Positions 7,579-16,420 of a stretch of DNA of 64,000 nucleotides are shown one piece after another (the stretch's first letter is position 1; each line of letters begins with the position of its first letter). Source of the DNA: Halolactibacillus sp051746745 (GTDB lineage: Bacteria; Bacillota; Bacilli; Bacillales; Amphibacillaceae); assembly GCA_051746745.1 (NCBI GenBank), contig JBNJFJ010000001.1, positions 1 to 64,000 on the forward strand, read 5' to 3'. The position numbers and the translations under genes were made by a program. The notes below the pieces were generated by a model. The model was not told the DNA's origin. It did not search any database and was given only the letters and a program-made list of their open reading frames with translations.

Positions 7579-8784
7579 ATGCATGTACTTGGGCTCATTG
7601 TTGAATACAATCCATTTCATAACGGTCATCTCTATCATATCGAACAAGCCCGCAAGAAGTCAAACGCTGACATTGTGATTACCGTCATGAGCGGACAATT
7701 TTTACAACGCGGCGAACCCGCGATCATCGATAAATTCACACGCGCTGAAATGGCCGTGTTACATGGTAGTGATTTAGTCATTGAATTACCGACGATTTTC
7801 GCGATTCAGCACCGGGATTTGTTTTGTTTCAGTGCGGTTAGTATACTCAATCAACTCGGGGTTGATACGATTATTTTCGGATCTGAATCTGGTGACATCA
7901 CACCATTTCTTGAACTCGTGACGAGTGAACAAAACCATCACGCGTTATTAGACCAAACCGTTCAACACGGATTAAAAGTAGGGAAGAGTTACCCGGCGGC
8001 TTATTCTGACGCACTTAAAGAACTTGGGATTCAAGCCATTAATGATCACTTACCAAACAATAGTTTAGGTATTGGCTATGTCCGAGCTGTTTTAGAGATT
8101 AACCCTGACATCACAATCGATACAATCAAGCGTCAACAAGCGGATTATCATACGTCAGACTTATCTACCCCTATCGCGAGTGCCACGAGTATCAGACAAG
8201 CGATCAAACAAAAGAGCATAAGTTCGTCACTACCAGAACTCAAAGCAACGATGCCAGCTAAGGGTTATCAGCTATTAGAGCAATATGAAGATGATTTTCA
8301 TGACTTAAATGACTATTACCCCTTAATTCAGTATACGCTCTTAACGACAGCGCCTCACGCTTTAAAACAGATTCACGGGATGGTTGAGGGGATTGAACAT
8401 CGCTTAATCGCGGCAGCAAAAAAAAGCGGGACCGTGACGTCTTTTATTGACAGTGTCAAAACAAAACGTTACACAACAACACGAATTCAGCGGTTATTGG
8501 TTCATCTCTTGTTGAACCTTGACCAAAACACTGTTAACCAAGCCATCAAGCAATTGCCACACTTACCGGCGGTAAGAAGTCTCGCTCAGTCGACAACAGG
8601 TGAACAGTACTTAAAAGCGATAAAGAAACAGCGACCCATCACTGTTCTTTCGAAAGTGACAAAAGACTTACCAGACTACCTTGCTATCGATATCCGGGCG
8701 TCGCGTGTTTATCACTTATTTGATCACCAAAAAATGCAGCGTGAGTTTTTACCCCCCTATAGATACGAAAGAGCCCGAGAGTAG
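7579..8784 (+). CDS. tmcAL: tRNA(Met) cytidine acetate ligase TmcAL (YlbM)
   Basis: TmcAL uses ATP and acetate to make N4-acetylcytidine at the wobble position of elongator tRNA-Met. The 401-residue product starts MHVLGLIVEYNPFHNGHLYH, with the nucleotidyltransferase HxGH motif HNGH at 14-17, then SGQFLQRGEPAI and later FGSESGD, all hallmarks of YlbM. The ribosome site AAAGGGG precedes the ATG. A possible promoter is TACAAT at 7549-7554 with TTGAAT at 7524, though the 19-base spacing is long. It is divergent from ylbN, with its stop inside the loop of the following terminator. Confidence 0.94.
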   Translation: MHVLGLIVEYNPFHNGHLYHIEQARKKSNADIVITVMSGQFLQRGEPAIIDKFTRAEMAVLHGSDLVIELPTIFAIQHRDLFCFSAVSILNQLGVDTIIFGSESGDITPFLELVTSEQNHHALLDQTVQHGLKVGKSYPAAYSDALKELGIQAINDHLPNNSLGIGYVRAVLEINPDITIDTIKRQQADYHTSDLSTPIASATSIRQAIKQKSISSSLPELKATMPAKGYQLLEQYEDDFHDLNDYYPLIQYTLLTTAPHALKQIHGMVEGIEHRLIAAAKKSGTVTSFIDSVKTKRYTTTRIQRLLVHLLLNLDQNTVNQAIKQLPHLPAVRSLAQSTTGEQYLKAIKKQRPITVLSKVTKDLPDYLAIDIRASRVYHLFDHQKMQREFLPPYRYERARE

Positions 8785-8802
8785 TCTCAGGCTCTTTATC
8801 TT
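8768..8802 (+). terminator. Terminator overlapping the tmcAL stop codon
   Basis: The 13-base arms 8768-8780 and 8785-8797 have one mismatch and are followed by a T-rich run. The tmcAL stop codon (8782-8784) is in the loop. Confidence 0.85.
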
Positions 8803-8844
8803 TTTTTGCGTCTATGTTTATGCCAGCTACTATCTCATAAGACT

Positions 8845-9852
8845 TTAAAGATCATTTAAATAATCAAGCGCGTCACTGACGGTGTCAACTGGGACAATAA
8901 CCATATCACTGTCAATCGCTTCTTTTGTTTGTTTGGCTAATTGATAGTTAGAATCAACTCGCCCCTTCTCGTTCGGCGCAAAGAAAATTTCACACCCTTC
9001 TTTATCGGCCGCGACGACCTTTTTATCTACGCCACCGATTCGACCAACATTACCATCATAGTCGACCTCACCCGTACCGGCAATTTTTTTACCGTGAGTT
9101 AAATCACCCGCTGTTAACTGATCATACAACTCTAATGCAAGAACTAAACCAGCACTCGGCCCGCCAATATCACCACTAAAGAATTCCACTTCTCTCGAAA
9201 GTGAGACTTCTCTGTTGGTGACAAGTTGGATACCAATGCCGACATTCTCAGGTTGATCAGGGAAAGGCACTAACGCAATCGCCGTATCAAATGTTTCTGC
9301 TTCTCTTTTAACGGTGAAGGTTAGCGCATCACCCTTGTCATACTCATCCACCACCGTAATTAAATGATTCGCATCTTTAATCTTCTCACCACTTACTTCA
9401 AGGATTTTATCCCCCGCCTCTAACACATCCGCTGCGGGCATCCCTTCTAACACATCCACAACATAGACACCTTCGTAATTGACCGTATAGTCTACATCCG
9501 CTAAATCATAGGCGACAAGCGTCGCTGCTTGTTGCGAGTTTTCCATCACAAGTAATTGTTCACGCATATAATCATCACGATCATAACCTTCAGGAAAAAC
9601 ATCTTCTAAGGCATACACATCTTGATAGTCACTAAATTGCGACAACAACAATTGAATCGGTGTAGCTTGTCCCCCTCTGATCGTTACTAAATGAAAATCA
9701 CCTGTTTCACTCTGGTCGTCTCGATCACTGACAGTAACAACTTCATTCAAAGGGTCTGCCGTGCCTGGTCGATAAATATAATAAGGTAACGGAAGAAATG
9801 TCCCCACTAACATAAATGCAATTAAAACAATCGTCATGCCATAACGCTTCAT
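8845..9852 (-). CDS. ylbL: PDZ-Lon type membrane protease YlbL (SepM family)
   Basis: The start is set at the ATG at 9852 (335 residues), where GAGTG lies nine bases upstream; in-frame starts at 9861 and 9915 are poorly placed. One membrane segment (about 5-25) anchors an extracellular protein. A PDZ domain (~residues 125-195) precedes a Lon-type proteolytic domain. There GGPSAG gives the catalytic serine (S233 in this numbering) and the GGVDKK stretch the lysine (K278). In B. subtilis YlbL helps degrade the SOS-induced division inhibitor YneA. It converges on tmcAL and diverges from ylbJ. Confidence 0.92.
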   Translation of the reverse strand: MKRYGMTIVLIAFMLVGTFLPLPYYIYRPGTADPLNEVVTVSDRDDQSETGDFHLVTIRGGQATPIQLLLSQFSDYQDVYALEDVFPEGYDRDDYMREQLLVMENSQQAATLVAYDLADVDYTVNYEGVYVVDVLEGMPAADVLEAGDKILEVSGEKIKDANHLITVVDEYDKGDALTFTVKREAETFDTAIALVPFPDQPENVGIGIQLVTNREVSLSREVEFFSGDIGGPSAGLVLALELYDQLTAGDLTHGKKIAGTGEVDYDGNVGRIGGVDKKVVAADKEGCEIFFAPNEKGRVDSNYQLAKQTKEAIDSDMVIVPVDTVSDALDYLNDL

Positions 9853-9939
9853 CAAAGTCATCACTCTTTTCTGTTTTGCTATTTCTACTATAGCTATTCC
9901 ACCTAAGTTCTTCAACCATTATACTTTAGGAGGTCAATC

Positions 9940-11085
9940 ATGTTCAATCGCTGGCTTACACGTGTCGCATTGTTGTGTTATATCCTGTTCTTGTTCTTAT
10001 TCATTCAATACGCTTACACGATTGTAACGGAGATTCGTGCCGTTATCTATTTGTTTATCGATCAATTACTTCCTATCTTTTTTCCGTTTCTCATTCTCCT
10101 TCAATTAATCCTAACCAACCCAGAAAAAACATGGTTAATTCAGTGGTTGTATCCGTTCATGAAAAAAACATGCCACTTAAATCGATTCGGTACACTGACG
10201 ACTTGCCTAAGCTTAATCTCTAGCTTTCCCTTAGGCGCTGTCATGGTTAGAGAAGGTTATCTAGATAGACGACTAACGAAAGCCGAGGCGCATCATTTAC
10301 TGATGTTCACTAATCAAGCAAGCCCGATTTTTATCTCGACCATTGTCGTCACGTTTTTCTTTAAAACGAAGACACTTGGTAACGCCATCATCGTTATTCA
10401 GTGGTTAACAAATATCTCGATCGCTTTCCTTTTTCAATTTTACTATCGATCAAAACGCGCCTCATATGAGGAAGTACCGAGTTTGACGCCCAATCCCTTA
10501 CCTATCACGAACAATAATGATCTCCTCATAAAGACAGCAAAGACGCTCTTCACGATTCTTAGCATGATGATTATGGCCCGCTTTATTCAGGTGCTCTTCA
10601 CTTCACTCCACGTGTTTGATTTTCAAGCGAGGTTGTTGATACACCTATTACCGTGGTCGTTAGATCCCTTACATGTACAAACTATTTTACAAGCAACGGT
10701 TGAACTCACACAAGGCATTGATTTACTAAGGATAACCCCCTTTGGTCCTGCGGCGTTATTCTTTGTCACAAACGCCTTGATCAATTTCCACGGCCTCAGC
10801 ATACATATGCAAGTGTATGGCCTGATTAAATCAACAGATCTATCTTTTAAACCCTATTTGTTAAGTCGTGTAGTAGCGGTTCTTATCAGTCTCATCTACA
10901 GTTATATCTACCTCTTTATCGCTCAGCCCTTCGGTCATAGCGAGGCGGTTACCACCTTTTTCGAGATGCAAAAAGAACCAAGTCCACTCTCTACTATGAT
11001 GGGACTCAGTTCTCTTTATTTCGGCTTATGCCTTATGGTTACGTTGCGTTCAAGTTATGCCTATACACGAAACAAACACACATGA
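9940..11085 (+). CDS. ylbJ: Sporulation integral membrane protein YlbJ
   Basis: This 381-residue polytopic protein has about eight hydrophobic segments. LISSFPLGAVMVREGY and FTNQASPIF are typical of the nucleoside-recognition (Gate) fold used by YlbJ. In B. subtilis ylbJ is expressed in the mother cell and is needed for normal spore formation. AGGAGG sits just before the ATG. It lies between divergent ylbL and convergent coaD, the ylb order, with only three bases to the coaD stop. I saw no clear SigE promoter in the 87-base upstream gap. Confidence 0.88.
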   Translation: MFNRWLTRVALLCYILFLFLFIQYAYTIVTEIRAVIYLFIDQLLPIFFPFLILLQLILTNPEKTWLIQWLYPFMKKTCHLNRFGTLTTCLSLISSFPLGAVMVREGYLDRRLTKAEAHHLLMFTNQASPIFISTIVVTFFFKTKTLGNAIIVIQWLTNISIAFLFQFYYRSKRASYEEVPSLTPNPLPITNNNDLLIKTAKTLFTILSMMIMARFIQVLFTSLHVFDFQARLLIHLLPWSLDPLHVQTILQATVELTQGIDLLRITPFGPAALFFVTNALINFHGLSIHMQVYGLIKSTDLSFKPYLLSRVVAVLISLIYSYIYLFIAQPFGHSEAVTTFFEMQKEPSPLSTMMGLSSLYFGLCLMVTLRSSYAYTRNKHT

Positions 11086-11088
11086 GGT

Positions 11089-11574
11089 TTAACGCTCGTT
11101 AAATTTTCGTTTTAGAGCCGCTTCAACACAAGGAGGAACGAGATCTTCCACATTTGCATCATACTTGGCGACTTCTTTTACCATACTTGAACTTAAGAAC
11201 GAATATTTGTTGTTGGACATGATGAAAAACGTTTCAACATCTTTATTTAATTTACGGTTCATCGAAGTGATTTGCAGTTCATATTCAAAGTCACTCACCG
11301 CACGCAACCCACGAACAACAGCACATGCTTGTTTTTCACGAGCGTAATCCATTAATAAACCACCGTGTGAATCAACAGAGACATTATCTAAGTGGGTGAC
11401 GGATTGTCTGAGTAAATCCATCCGCTCTTCCGTGTTAAACAAAGGTGTTTTGGCTTCGTTATGAAATACAGCCACAATGATATGGTCAAACACTTTACTC
11501 GCACGCTCAATAATATCGAGGTGACCATACGTGACCGGATCAAAACTCCCTGGACAAATAGCTAATTTAGTCAT
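11089..11574 (-). CDS. coaD: Phosphopantetheine adenylyltransferase
   Basis: CoaD transfers AMP to 4'-phosphopantetheine, the penultimate step of CoA synthesis. The start at 11574 gives 161 residues, the family length, beginning MTKLAICPGSFDPVTYGH with the nucleotidyltransferase motif TYGH (15-18). AGGAGG is well placed upstream; a frame open to 11685 overlaps rsmD too far. The VVRGLRAVSDFEYELQ and SSSMVKEVA motifs are also present. It overlaps the 3' end of rsmD by 8 bases, the conserved rsmD-coaD pair. The window also holds panE of the same pathway. Confidence 0.96.
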   Translation of the reverse strand: MTKLAICPGSFDPVTYGHLDIIERASKVFDHIIVAVFHNEAKTPLFNTEERMDLLRQSVTHLDNVSVDSHGGLLMDYAREKQACAVVRGLRAVSDFEYELQITSMNRKLNKDVETFFIMSNNKYSFLSSSMVKEVAKYDANVEDLVPPCVEAALKRKFNER

Positions 11575-12136
11575 CGTTACCCTCCTTTCTTTTATACAAC
11601 GTAATAGCCGTGGTGCCACCATACTTTTCGCTACGATCCTTTTCAAATCCACTGATGACATCAGGAAGCGATAAATGTGTATCATGTTCCAATATCAGGC
11701 GCGTACCTTCGTGGGCAATGTTCAAATCAGCAATCTGCTTCAATAGTTTTTGATAGAATCCTTTATAATAAGGCGGATCTAAAAAGATATAATCAAACGT
11801 CAACTCGCGTTTTTGTAATGCTTTTAAGGCACGGAAGGCATCATTTCGATAAACCTCAGCATGTGACGTCAGTTGAAGCATTTCTAAATTATTATGTATC
11901 GTTTGAATCGCTTGCTTTTGTTGGTCAACAAAAATAACATGGTCCATTCCTCGACTAAGTGCTTCAATACCTAAGTTCCCACTACCTGCAAATAAATCAA
12001 GGGCCTGTCCTCCTTCAAAGAAAGGGCCAATCCGATTAAATAATGATTCTTTTACTTTATCTGTCGTTGGACGCGTTTCTTTACCTGGTACCGCTTGTAT
12101 CCTTCGCCCTTTATGTTCACCCGCTATGACACGCAT
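11567..12136 (-). CDS. rsmD: 16S rRNA (guanine-966-N2)-methyltransferase RsmD
   Basis: This is a 189-residue SAM-dependent methyltransferase for G966 of 16S rRNA. The start is the ATG at 12136 (MRVIAGEHKGRRI), eight bases after AGGAGG; a GTG three codons upstream is too close to that site. LDLFAGSGNLGIEALSRG is the SAM site and FLDPPY the catalytic DPPY motif. It is translationally coupled to coaD. Confidence 0.95.
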   Translation of the reverse strand: MRVIAGEHKGRRIQAVPGKETRPTTDKVKESLFNRIGPFFEGGQALDLFAGSGNLGIEALSRGMDHVIFVDQQKQAIQTIHNNLEMLQLTSHAEVYRNDAFRALKALQKRELTFDYIFLDPPYYKGFYQKLLKQIADLNIAHEGTRLILEHDTHLSLPDVISGFEKDRSEKYGGTTAITLYKRKEGNDD

Positions 12137-12160
12137 GTGTCTCACCTCCTAGTAAATAAC

Positions 12161-12191
12161 AAGAAAAACACCTGCAGAAAAACCTGCAGGT
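12161..12191 (-). terminator. Terminator after ylbG
   Basis: ACCTGCAG (12170-12177) and CTGCAGGT (12184-12191) form an 8-base hairpin followed on the minus strand by GTTTTTCTTG. It separates ylbF-ylbG from rsmD-coaD. Confidence 0.75.
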
Positions 12192-12196
12192 CACAA

Positions 12197-12475
12197 TTAT
12201 ATCCCCATCTCGTACTCATACTCTTTTGTTTTTTGGATGTTTTTATTTTCATACGTTGTGCGAATAAATGGTTTGTATGATTGATCAACTTTTGATACAA
12301 ATGGCAGACGCTCAAGCTTTGTCAATTTTTCTTCCACTTCCGTTTGATCGACATAAATGACCGCATAACGTAATTTTCTTGAGACACTAATCAAATGGCC
12401 GTAACGTTTCAATTGTTTAATATTTTTCATATGTTGAAACCAGACAATAAGTGCTTGTCGTTCAGTTCTAATCAT
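12197..12475 (-). CDS. ylbG: YlbG family protein (DUF2129)
   Basis: This is a small 92-residue basic cytoplasmic protein of the YlbG/DUF2129 family with the typical GHLISVSRKLRYAVIYVD core. Function is unknown. The start is placed at 12475, seven bases after AGGTGG, and not at the ATG two codons earlier. It follows ylbF with a 15-base gap and is closed by a hairpin. Confidence 0.85.
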   Translation of the reverse strand: MIRTERQALIVWFQHMKNIKQLKRYGHLISVSRKLRYAVIYVDQTEVEEKLTKLERLPFVSKVDQSYKPFIRTTYENKNIQKTKEYEYEMGI

Positions 12476-12490
12476 GTTCATCCCACCTAA

Positions 12491-12928
12491 TTATGCGCTA
12501 CAACCACAGCCGCCACCTGTACTACATCCTTTACTATGCTCAGTAAACAGCGCACCATCTTTTTCAACAACGATGTCCGTACTAATACTAAAGGCTAATG
12601 TTTCAGCTATCTGGTCTAATAACGCTTGTAATTTTCGTTCGGCTACTTTAAATCTCGCAACAGATTCATTTAAATCGACCTCGCGTTTCAATAAACGCGT
12701 GTCCTTTAATACGCGACTATAATCAGGGTGATAACGACCAAAACGTTCCACATCCTCATAATCTCGCTTCTGCTGTTCAAACTGACTAATGAGACGTTGC
12801 GCCTCTTCGTCTTCTTTTAAAGCTAGTCTTCTATTCACAAACTCATGAAATGTTTCTGAGTGTTTAATCATTGAAACGATACGGTCCGTATCATCTAAAA
12901 GTTCTATTGTCTCAGTTGTTACTATCAC
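12491..12928 (-). CDS. ylbF: YlbF, subunit of the YlbF-YmcA-YaaT complex
   Basis: This 145-residue helical protein starts at a GTG (12928) with GGAGGTG upstream. With YmcA and YaaT, YlbF forms the Y-complex that directs RNase Y to polycistronic mRNAs and affects competence, biofilm and sporulation. The C-terminal tail GCSTGGGCGCSA has three closely spaced cysteines, in line with the iron-sulfur clusters reported for the B. subtilis complex. The partners are not in this window. Confidence 0.9.
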   Translation of the reverse strand: MIVTTETIELLDDTDRIVSMIKHSETFHEFVNRRLALKEDEEAQRLISQFEQQKRDYEDVERFGRYHPDYSRVLKDTRLLKREVDLNESVARFKVAERKLQALLDQIAETLAFSISTDIVVEKDGALFTEHSKGCSTGGGCGCSA

Positions 12929-12977
12929 ACGACAACACCTCCACCCTTTTACTATATCAGTAAATCGTAAAATTGAA

Positions 12978-13056
12978 AAGGCATTCGAAAAAAATGTCCC
13001 AGGAATGCCTACTAAGGCATTTCATTGTTTAAAACGCTTATATTTGCGCTATAATA
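12978..13056. promoter_or_regulatory. Divergent control region with a three-fold AGGCATT motif and a SigA promoter
   Basis: The 269-base gap between divergent ylbF and the AI-2E family gene holds AAGGCATTC (12978-12986), GAATGCCT (13003-13010) and AGGCATT (13015-13021). The middle copy is inverted and can pair with either neighbour. To its right, TTTAAA-N16-TATAAT (about 13029-13056) is a likely plus-strand promoter. On the minus strand, TTTTCA-N17-TATAGT overlaps the first motif and could serve ylbF. The motif may be an operator; no regulator is recognised. Confidence 0.45.
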
Positions 13057-13197
13057 AAAGACGGAACACAAAGATCAGACACCACCTTAAAGTTTGTTAA
13101 ATAATTTTTAAAACTCAAGATTAACACTATTCAAACCACGTTTGTCGTGGTATATTTCAAACAGAAGCTTTTTAGATAGATTACGGAGGGAATTTAG

Positions 13198-14256
13198 TTG
13201 ACAACACTTTTATCAAAGCGCCAATGGGCCTACCTATTTATCGGAGTTTTACTCCTATTATTTGCGATTTATATTATGCCAGTATCTTTACCATTGATTT
13301 TAGCTTTTATTACGGCACTATTTTTGAATCCATTAATTAAATGGGTTGAACGTCGTTTCCAGTTAAACCGAAAAATAAGCACCATTATTATTTACTTAAT
13401 TTTTTTGATTTTATTTGTTGTACTCGGGACTTACGTCATTACTGTGATCGTCACCCAATTAATTTCTCTCGTGGAAAATGCGCCTGATTATATTTTACAA
13501 ATCAACTATTTGTTGCTTGATTGGAGCGGGGATCTAGAAAATGTGATGGCAGATTTACCGAATGAATTCGTAAAAGAAGTCAATAACAGTATTCAGAGTT
13601 CTGTTCAGTCGGCTACTGAACTGTTGCGTGATGTATTACGTGTTGATCGCTTAGCTACGATTGTGGCAGCCGTTCCTAACTATATTGTGAGTTTTATTGT
13701 TTACTTAATTGCGCTGTTTTTATTTATGTTAGAGTTACCAGGATTAAAAGCAAAATTCTATTTACTCTTTTCAGATGAAACAGCCAAACGGATTCAATTT
13801 ATGAATGCGCGACTAAAAAGCGTTCTCGTTGGCTTTTTAAAAGCACAGGTTCTCGTCAGTTTAGTCATTTTAGCGGTAACACTTATTGCGCTCTTTGTAA
13901 TTATTCCAGAGTATGCGATTATTATGGCCACAATTATTTGGATTGTCGATTTGATACCGATTATCGGTTCCATTGCGATTCTCGCCCCGTGGGCCGTTTA
14001 TATGTTCTTTGCTGGTAATACTTTAATGGGCACGCAGCTGGCGATCCTCGCGATTATTTTACTTGCGATTCGTCGGACGGTTGAACCTAAAGTGATGGGA
14101 CAACATATTGGCTTATCTCCCCTCGCTACTTTGATTGCGATGTATATTGGCTTAAAGTTACTTGGTTTGTTGGGCTTTATTCTCGGACCACTTGTTGTGA
14201 TTGCCTTTACTTCCGCAAAAGAAGCAGGTTTCATTAATTTTAATATTAAACTTTAA
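13198..14256 (+). CDS. AI-2E family transporter (YtvI-like permease)
   Basis: This is a 352-residue polytopic membrane protein of the AI-2E exporter family. It has paired N-terminal helices, a ~100-residue soluble stretch (about 95-150), then several helices ending in the family signature RTVEPKVMGQHIGLSPLATLIAMYIG. The start is a TTG at 13198 preceded by GGAGGG. Members transport small molecules or ions, and the name reflects one E. coli member only. In B. subtilis the relatives YtvI, YueF and YubA have different roles. It is a single gene with its own promoter and terminator. Confidence 0.85.
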   Translation: MTTLLSKRQWAYLFIGVLLLLFAIYIMPVSLPLILAFITALFLNPLIKWVERRFQLNRKISTIIIYLIFLILFVVLGTYVITVIVTQLISLVENAPDYILQINYLLLDWSGDLENVMADLPNEFVKEVNNSIQSSVQSATELLRDVLRVDRLATIVAAVPNYIVSFIVYLIALFLFMLELPGLKAKFYLLFSDETAKRIQFMNARLKSVLVGFLKAQVLVSLVILAVTLIALFVIIPEYAIIMATIIWIVDLIPIIGSIAILAPWAVYMFFAGNTLMGTQLAILAIILLAIRRTVEPKVMGQHIGLSPLATLIAMYIGLKLLGLLGFILGPLVVIAFTSAKEAGFINFNIKL

Positions 14257-14272
14257 TCATTAGTTGATCATC

Positions 14273-14316
14273 AAAAAAACACGGTTTTAATCTATTCGAT
14301 TAAAACCGTGTTTTTT
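14273..14316. terminator. Bidirectional terminator between the AI-2E gene and ylaN
   Basis: The 19-base perfect arms (14274-14292 and 14298-14316) with A and T runs at the ends serve both convergent genes. Confidence 0.92.
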
Positions 14317-14599
14317 AATAACCTGCTTGCGCCTTCTCGTGAAGGATATTTAATTGTTTCTCTAAATTATCTAATAACGCTTTGCCTTCGTCTTCGTCAA
14401 TTAAATGAAGGCGTACCGCAAAGTCAATTTCTCGTGATAAACCAAACATTTGCGTATCTAACACTTCTTCATATAAAGGACACTGTGGCATCGTTAAGTT
14501 ATCCATTTGTACTTGAATAAGTTTTAGGATTTTATCTGCATCTGCCTTTAGGACGGCATAAGCTTTGCTCTGATCTGTTTGAACTACTTTTTCAACCAT
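14315..14599 (-). CDS. ylaN: YlaN family protein (DUF1507)
   Basis: This 94-residue helical cytoplasmic protein has the YlaN core KLIQVQMDNLTMPQCPLYEEVLDT and GLSREIDFAVRLHL. B. subtilis YlaN has been linked to iron homeostasis through binding to the Fur repressor. Its stop lies in the shared terminator. In B. subtilis ylaN is near ftsW; here it stands alone. Confidence 0.9.
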   Translation of the reverse strand: MVEKVVQTDQSKAYAVLKADADKILKLIQVQMDNLTMPQCPLYEEVLDTQMFGLSREIDFAVRLHLIDEDEGKALLDNLEKQLNILHEKAQAGY

Positions 14600-14693
14600 G
14601 TCTATCCCTCCACAACCAATCCTTCTTTAAACAATATTAAAGGTAACACGGTAAAAAAGCAAGTACATTTCAGACGCGAACAATCGATACAAC

Positions 14694-14730
14694 AAAAAAA
14701 CTTGCCTTTAGCAATGACGTTAAGACAAGC
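14694..14730 (-). terminator. Probable terminator after the 108-residue gene
   Basis: On the minus strand, CTTGTCTT pairs with AAGGCAAG (one G-T pair) across a 12-base loop and is followed by seven T. Confidence 0.65.
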
Positions 14731-14773
14731 TTTCTCGTTGCTTTATTAGCGTCTTCCTTAAAGGTCTCGTGAT

Positions 14774-15100
14774 CTACTCTTCCCATTCCTTTTTAACGAC
14801 ACGATGATTTTTCTTATACTTTCTACTACCTGCCACACGATTATAATAATCGACACCAAATGAGGAACCTTCACTGATCATATCTGCATTATCGATATTT
14901 TCATCAAAGCCACCGGCAGAGTCTAACGGAAAATCATCATGACGCTTTAATTTAAGCGACATAAGTACATCATCTTTCATCCGGCTCAGTTTTCTCCGGG
15001 TCTTCTTATCTTTTAATACATGATAAAGAGCCGTTGATCCAGCGGCAGCTCCCGCCGCAACTGTACCAGCTATTACAGCTGCTTTCTTTTTCTTTCTCAT
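14774..15100 (-). CDS. Small protein with a basic N-terminus and alanine/glycine-rich hydrophobic segment
   Basis: I do not recognise this family. The 108 residues start at the ATG at 15100 (MRKKKKAAVIAGTVAAG), with GAGGTG six bases upstream. A lysine/arginine patch is followed by a short alanine- and glycine-rich hydrophobic stretch (about 7-25), then a charged tail with aspartate-rich and aromatic parts (DYYNR, KYKKNH). This looks like an N-terminally anchored protein similar in layout to YtxH-type proteins. It is a single gene with its own terminator, divergent from ylaI. Confidence 0.7.
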   Translation of the reverse strand: MRKKKKAAVIAGTVAAGAAAGSTALYHVLKDKKTRRKLSRMKDDVLMSLKLKRHDDFPLDSAGGFDENIDNADMISEGSSFGVDYYNRVAGSRKYKKNHRVVKKEWEE

Positions 15101-15246
15101 TTGCTTCACCTCATTAGTTTTTGTTTTACCTATATATCTTTTCCCAATTCACACACGTTTAAAACTAATGGAATGGTTCCAAGAAGGATTTATTTGTGCT
15201 AAACTAGTAAAATAACTACTTATCTTTAAATGTTGGAGGAAACGAT

Positions 15247-15453
15247 ATGGATGTCATGTGTCCGATATGCGATACGGTTGAATCAATTGATAATGATTCA
15301 CCCCTTGCGAAAAAATTAAGAAATAGACGTAAACACCTGTATTTATGCCAAGCCTGTCATGACCGCATTGAAAAAAATACGCTCAAACGACATGCCACAG
15401 GACAGTTCAATTTATATGAAGAAAAAAAAGAAGAGGATCCTTACCTTAGTTAA
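15247..15453 (+). CDS. ylaI: YlaI family zinc-ribbon protein (DUF2197)
   Basis: This 68-residue protein has two CxxC pairs (CPIC at 5-8 and CQAC at 34-37) that would bind one zinc, as in YlaI. The tail is charged and the function unknown. TGGAGG precedes the ATG. The stop is inside a bidirectional terminator shared with yktC. Confidence 0.88.
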   Translation: MDVMCPICDTVESIDNDSPLAKKLRNRRKHLYLCQACHDRIEKNTLKRHATGQFNLYEEKKEEDPYLS

Positions 15454-15470
15454 GGCCCTCTTCTTTTCTT
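15428..15470. terminator. Bidirectional terminator between ylaI and yktC
   Basis: AAGAAGAGG and CCTCTTCTT form the outer stem around an inner CTTACCTTAGTTAAG hairpin, with A and T runs outside. Confidence 0.75.
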
Positions 15471-16269
15471 ATTTTAATCCTAAATAGTGTTTAAGCGTCG
15501 CCTCGACCACGTCCTTATGACCTGCGACTAATGGTTCTTGATGTAGAAATGATAATGCTTGACCATTCGCATGTTTCAAGACACCGCCGACTTCACTTAA
15601 AATAACAGCGCCCGCCGCAAAATCCCATGGGTGTAATTTAAATGAAACGTATCCGTCCACAATCCCTTCTGCTAAATAACAAAACTCTAACGCCGCAGAA
15701 CCGTATGTTCTCACGCCTCTTACCGTCTTCACAAGTTCGCGAATTTTCACTTCATCAACGATGGGATTATCCGTTGTCCATAGCGTATTAAGCATATAAA
15801 TCGACTCTGTTAAGTTTTTATTATCTGCGAGTGGTTTTAAACGTTCTTCATTTTTATAGGCACCTTCCCCCTGTTTAGCAGCATATAACACATCTGCCAT
15901 CACATCATAGACAAAGCCAATTTCGCCAATACCGTCGTGAAACACCGCAACGGAAATCGCAAAAGTGCGCTTTTGGTGAATAAAATTCATTGTCCCGTCA
16001 ATCGGATCAATAATCCACGTCGTCCCGCTAAGCGACGTGACATCATCGCCAAAGCCTTCCTCCGATAAAATTTGGTGATTCGGATATTCCGACCGGATTT
16101 TTTCCGCGAAAAATTGTTCCACCTTCTTATCCATTTCGGTTACTAAATCATTAGGATTCGTCTTTGTGTCAATGTCTCGTGGCTGATCAATCTCTGTTCT
16201 GATTACTTGGCCAATCTCATTGATCCATGTCTTTGCGGTTTGATATACAGTTTCTTTTCGAAATGTCAT
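15469..16269 (-). CDS. yktC: Inositol monophosphatase family protein (YktC/SuhB)
   Basis: This is a 266-residue magnesium-dependent phosphatase of the FIG superfamily. Metal-binding motifs: glutamates E70 and E71 in SEEGFG, DPIDGT (88-93) and WDFAAGA near the C-terminus. Family members hydrolyse inositol monophosphate, NADP or other small phosphates, so the substrate is not fixed by sequence. In B. subtilis yktC lies beside yktB and yktA, as here. GAGGG lies seven bases upstream of the ATG. Confidence 0.9.
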   Translation of the reverse strand: MTFRKETVYQTAKTWINEIGQVIRTEIDQPRDIDTKTNPNDLVTEMDKKVEQFFAEKIRSEYPNHQILSEEGFGDDVTSLSGTTWIIDPIDGTMNFIHQKRTFAISVAVFHDGIGEIGFVYDVMADVLYAAKQGEGAYKNEERLKPLADNKNLTESIYMLNTLWTTDNPIVDEVKIRELVKTVRGVRTYGSAALEFCYLAEGIVDGYVSFKLHPWDFAAGAVILSEVGGVLKHANGQALSFLHQEPLVAGHKDVVEATLKHYLGLK

Positions 16270-16420
16270 CCTTGTCCCTCTTTTCTTTTTGTCTATCTAT
16301 TTCTTTTACTTTACTCGCTACGTTTATCTTACCAAAAATCAGCGCCGCATGCACTTCATTATCTCTGATTCTGTTCGTATGTTAAGCTATAAAATAGAAA
16401 AGAAAGGGATGAGTGTAGAC

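Noticed and set aside
7428..7610. Extension of the ylbN frame to 7610
   Set aside because: It overlaps the divergent tmcAL start and its promoter; GAGGTG sits exactly before the ATG at 7427.
16289..16420. Extension of the yktB frame upstream to 16289
   Set aside because: It would cover the yktC ribosome-site side and exceed the family length; the conserved sequence begins at 16421.
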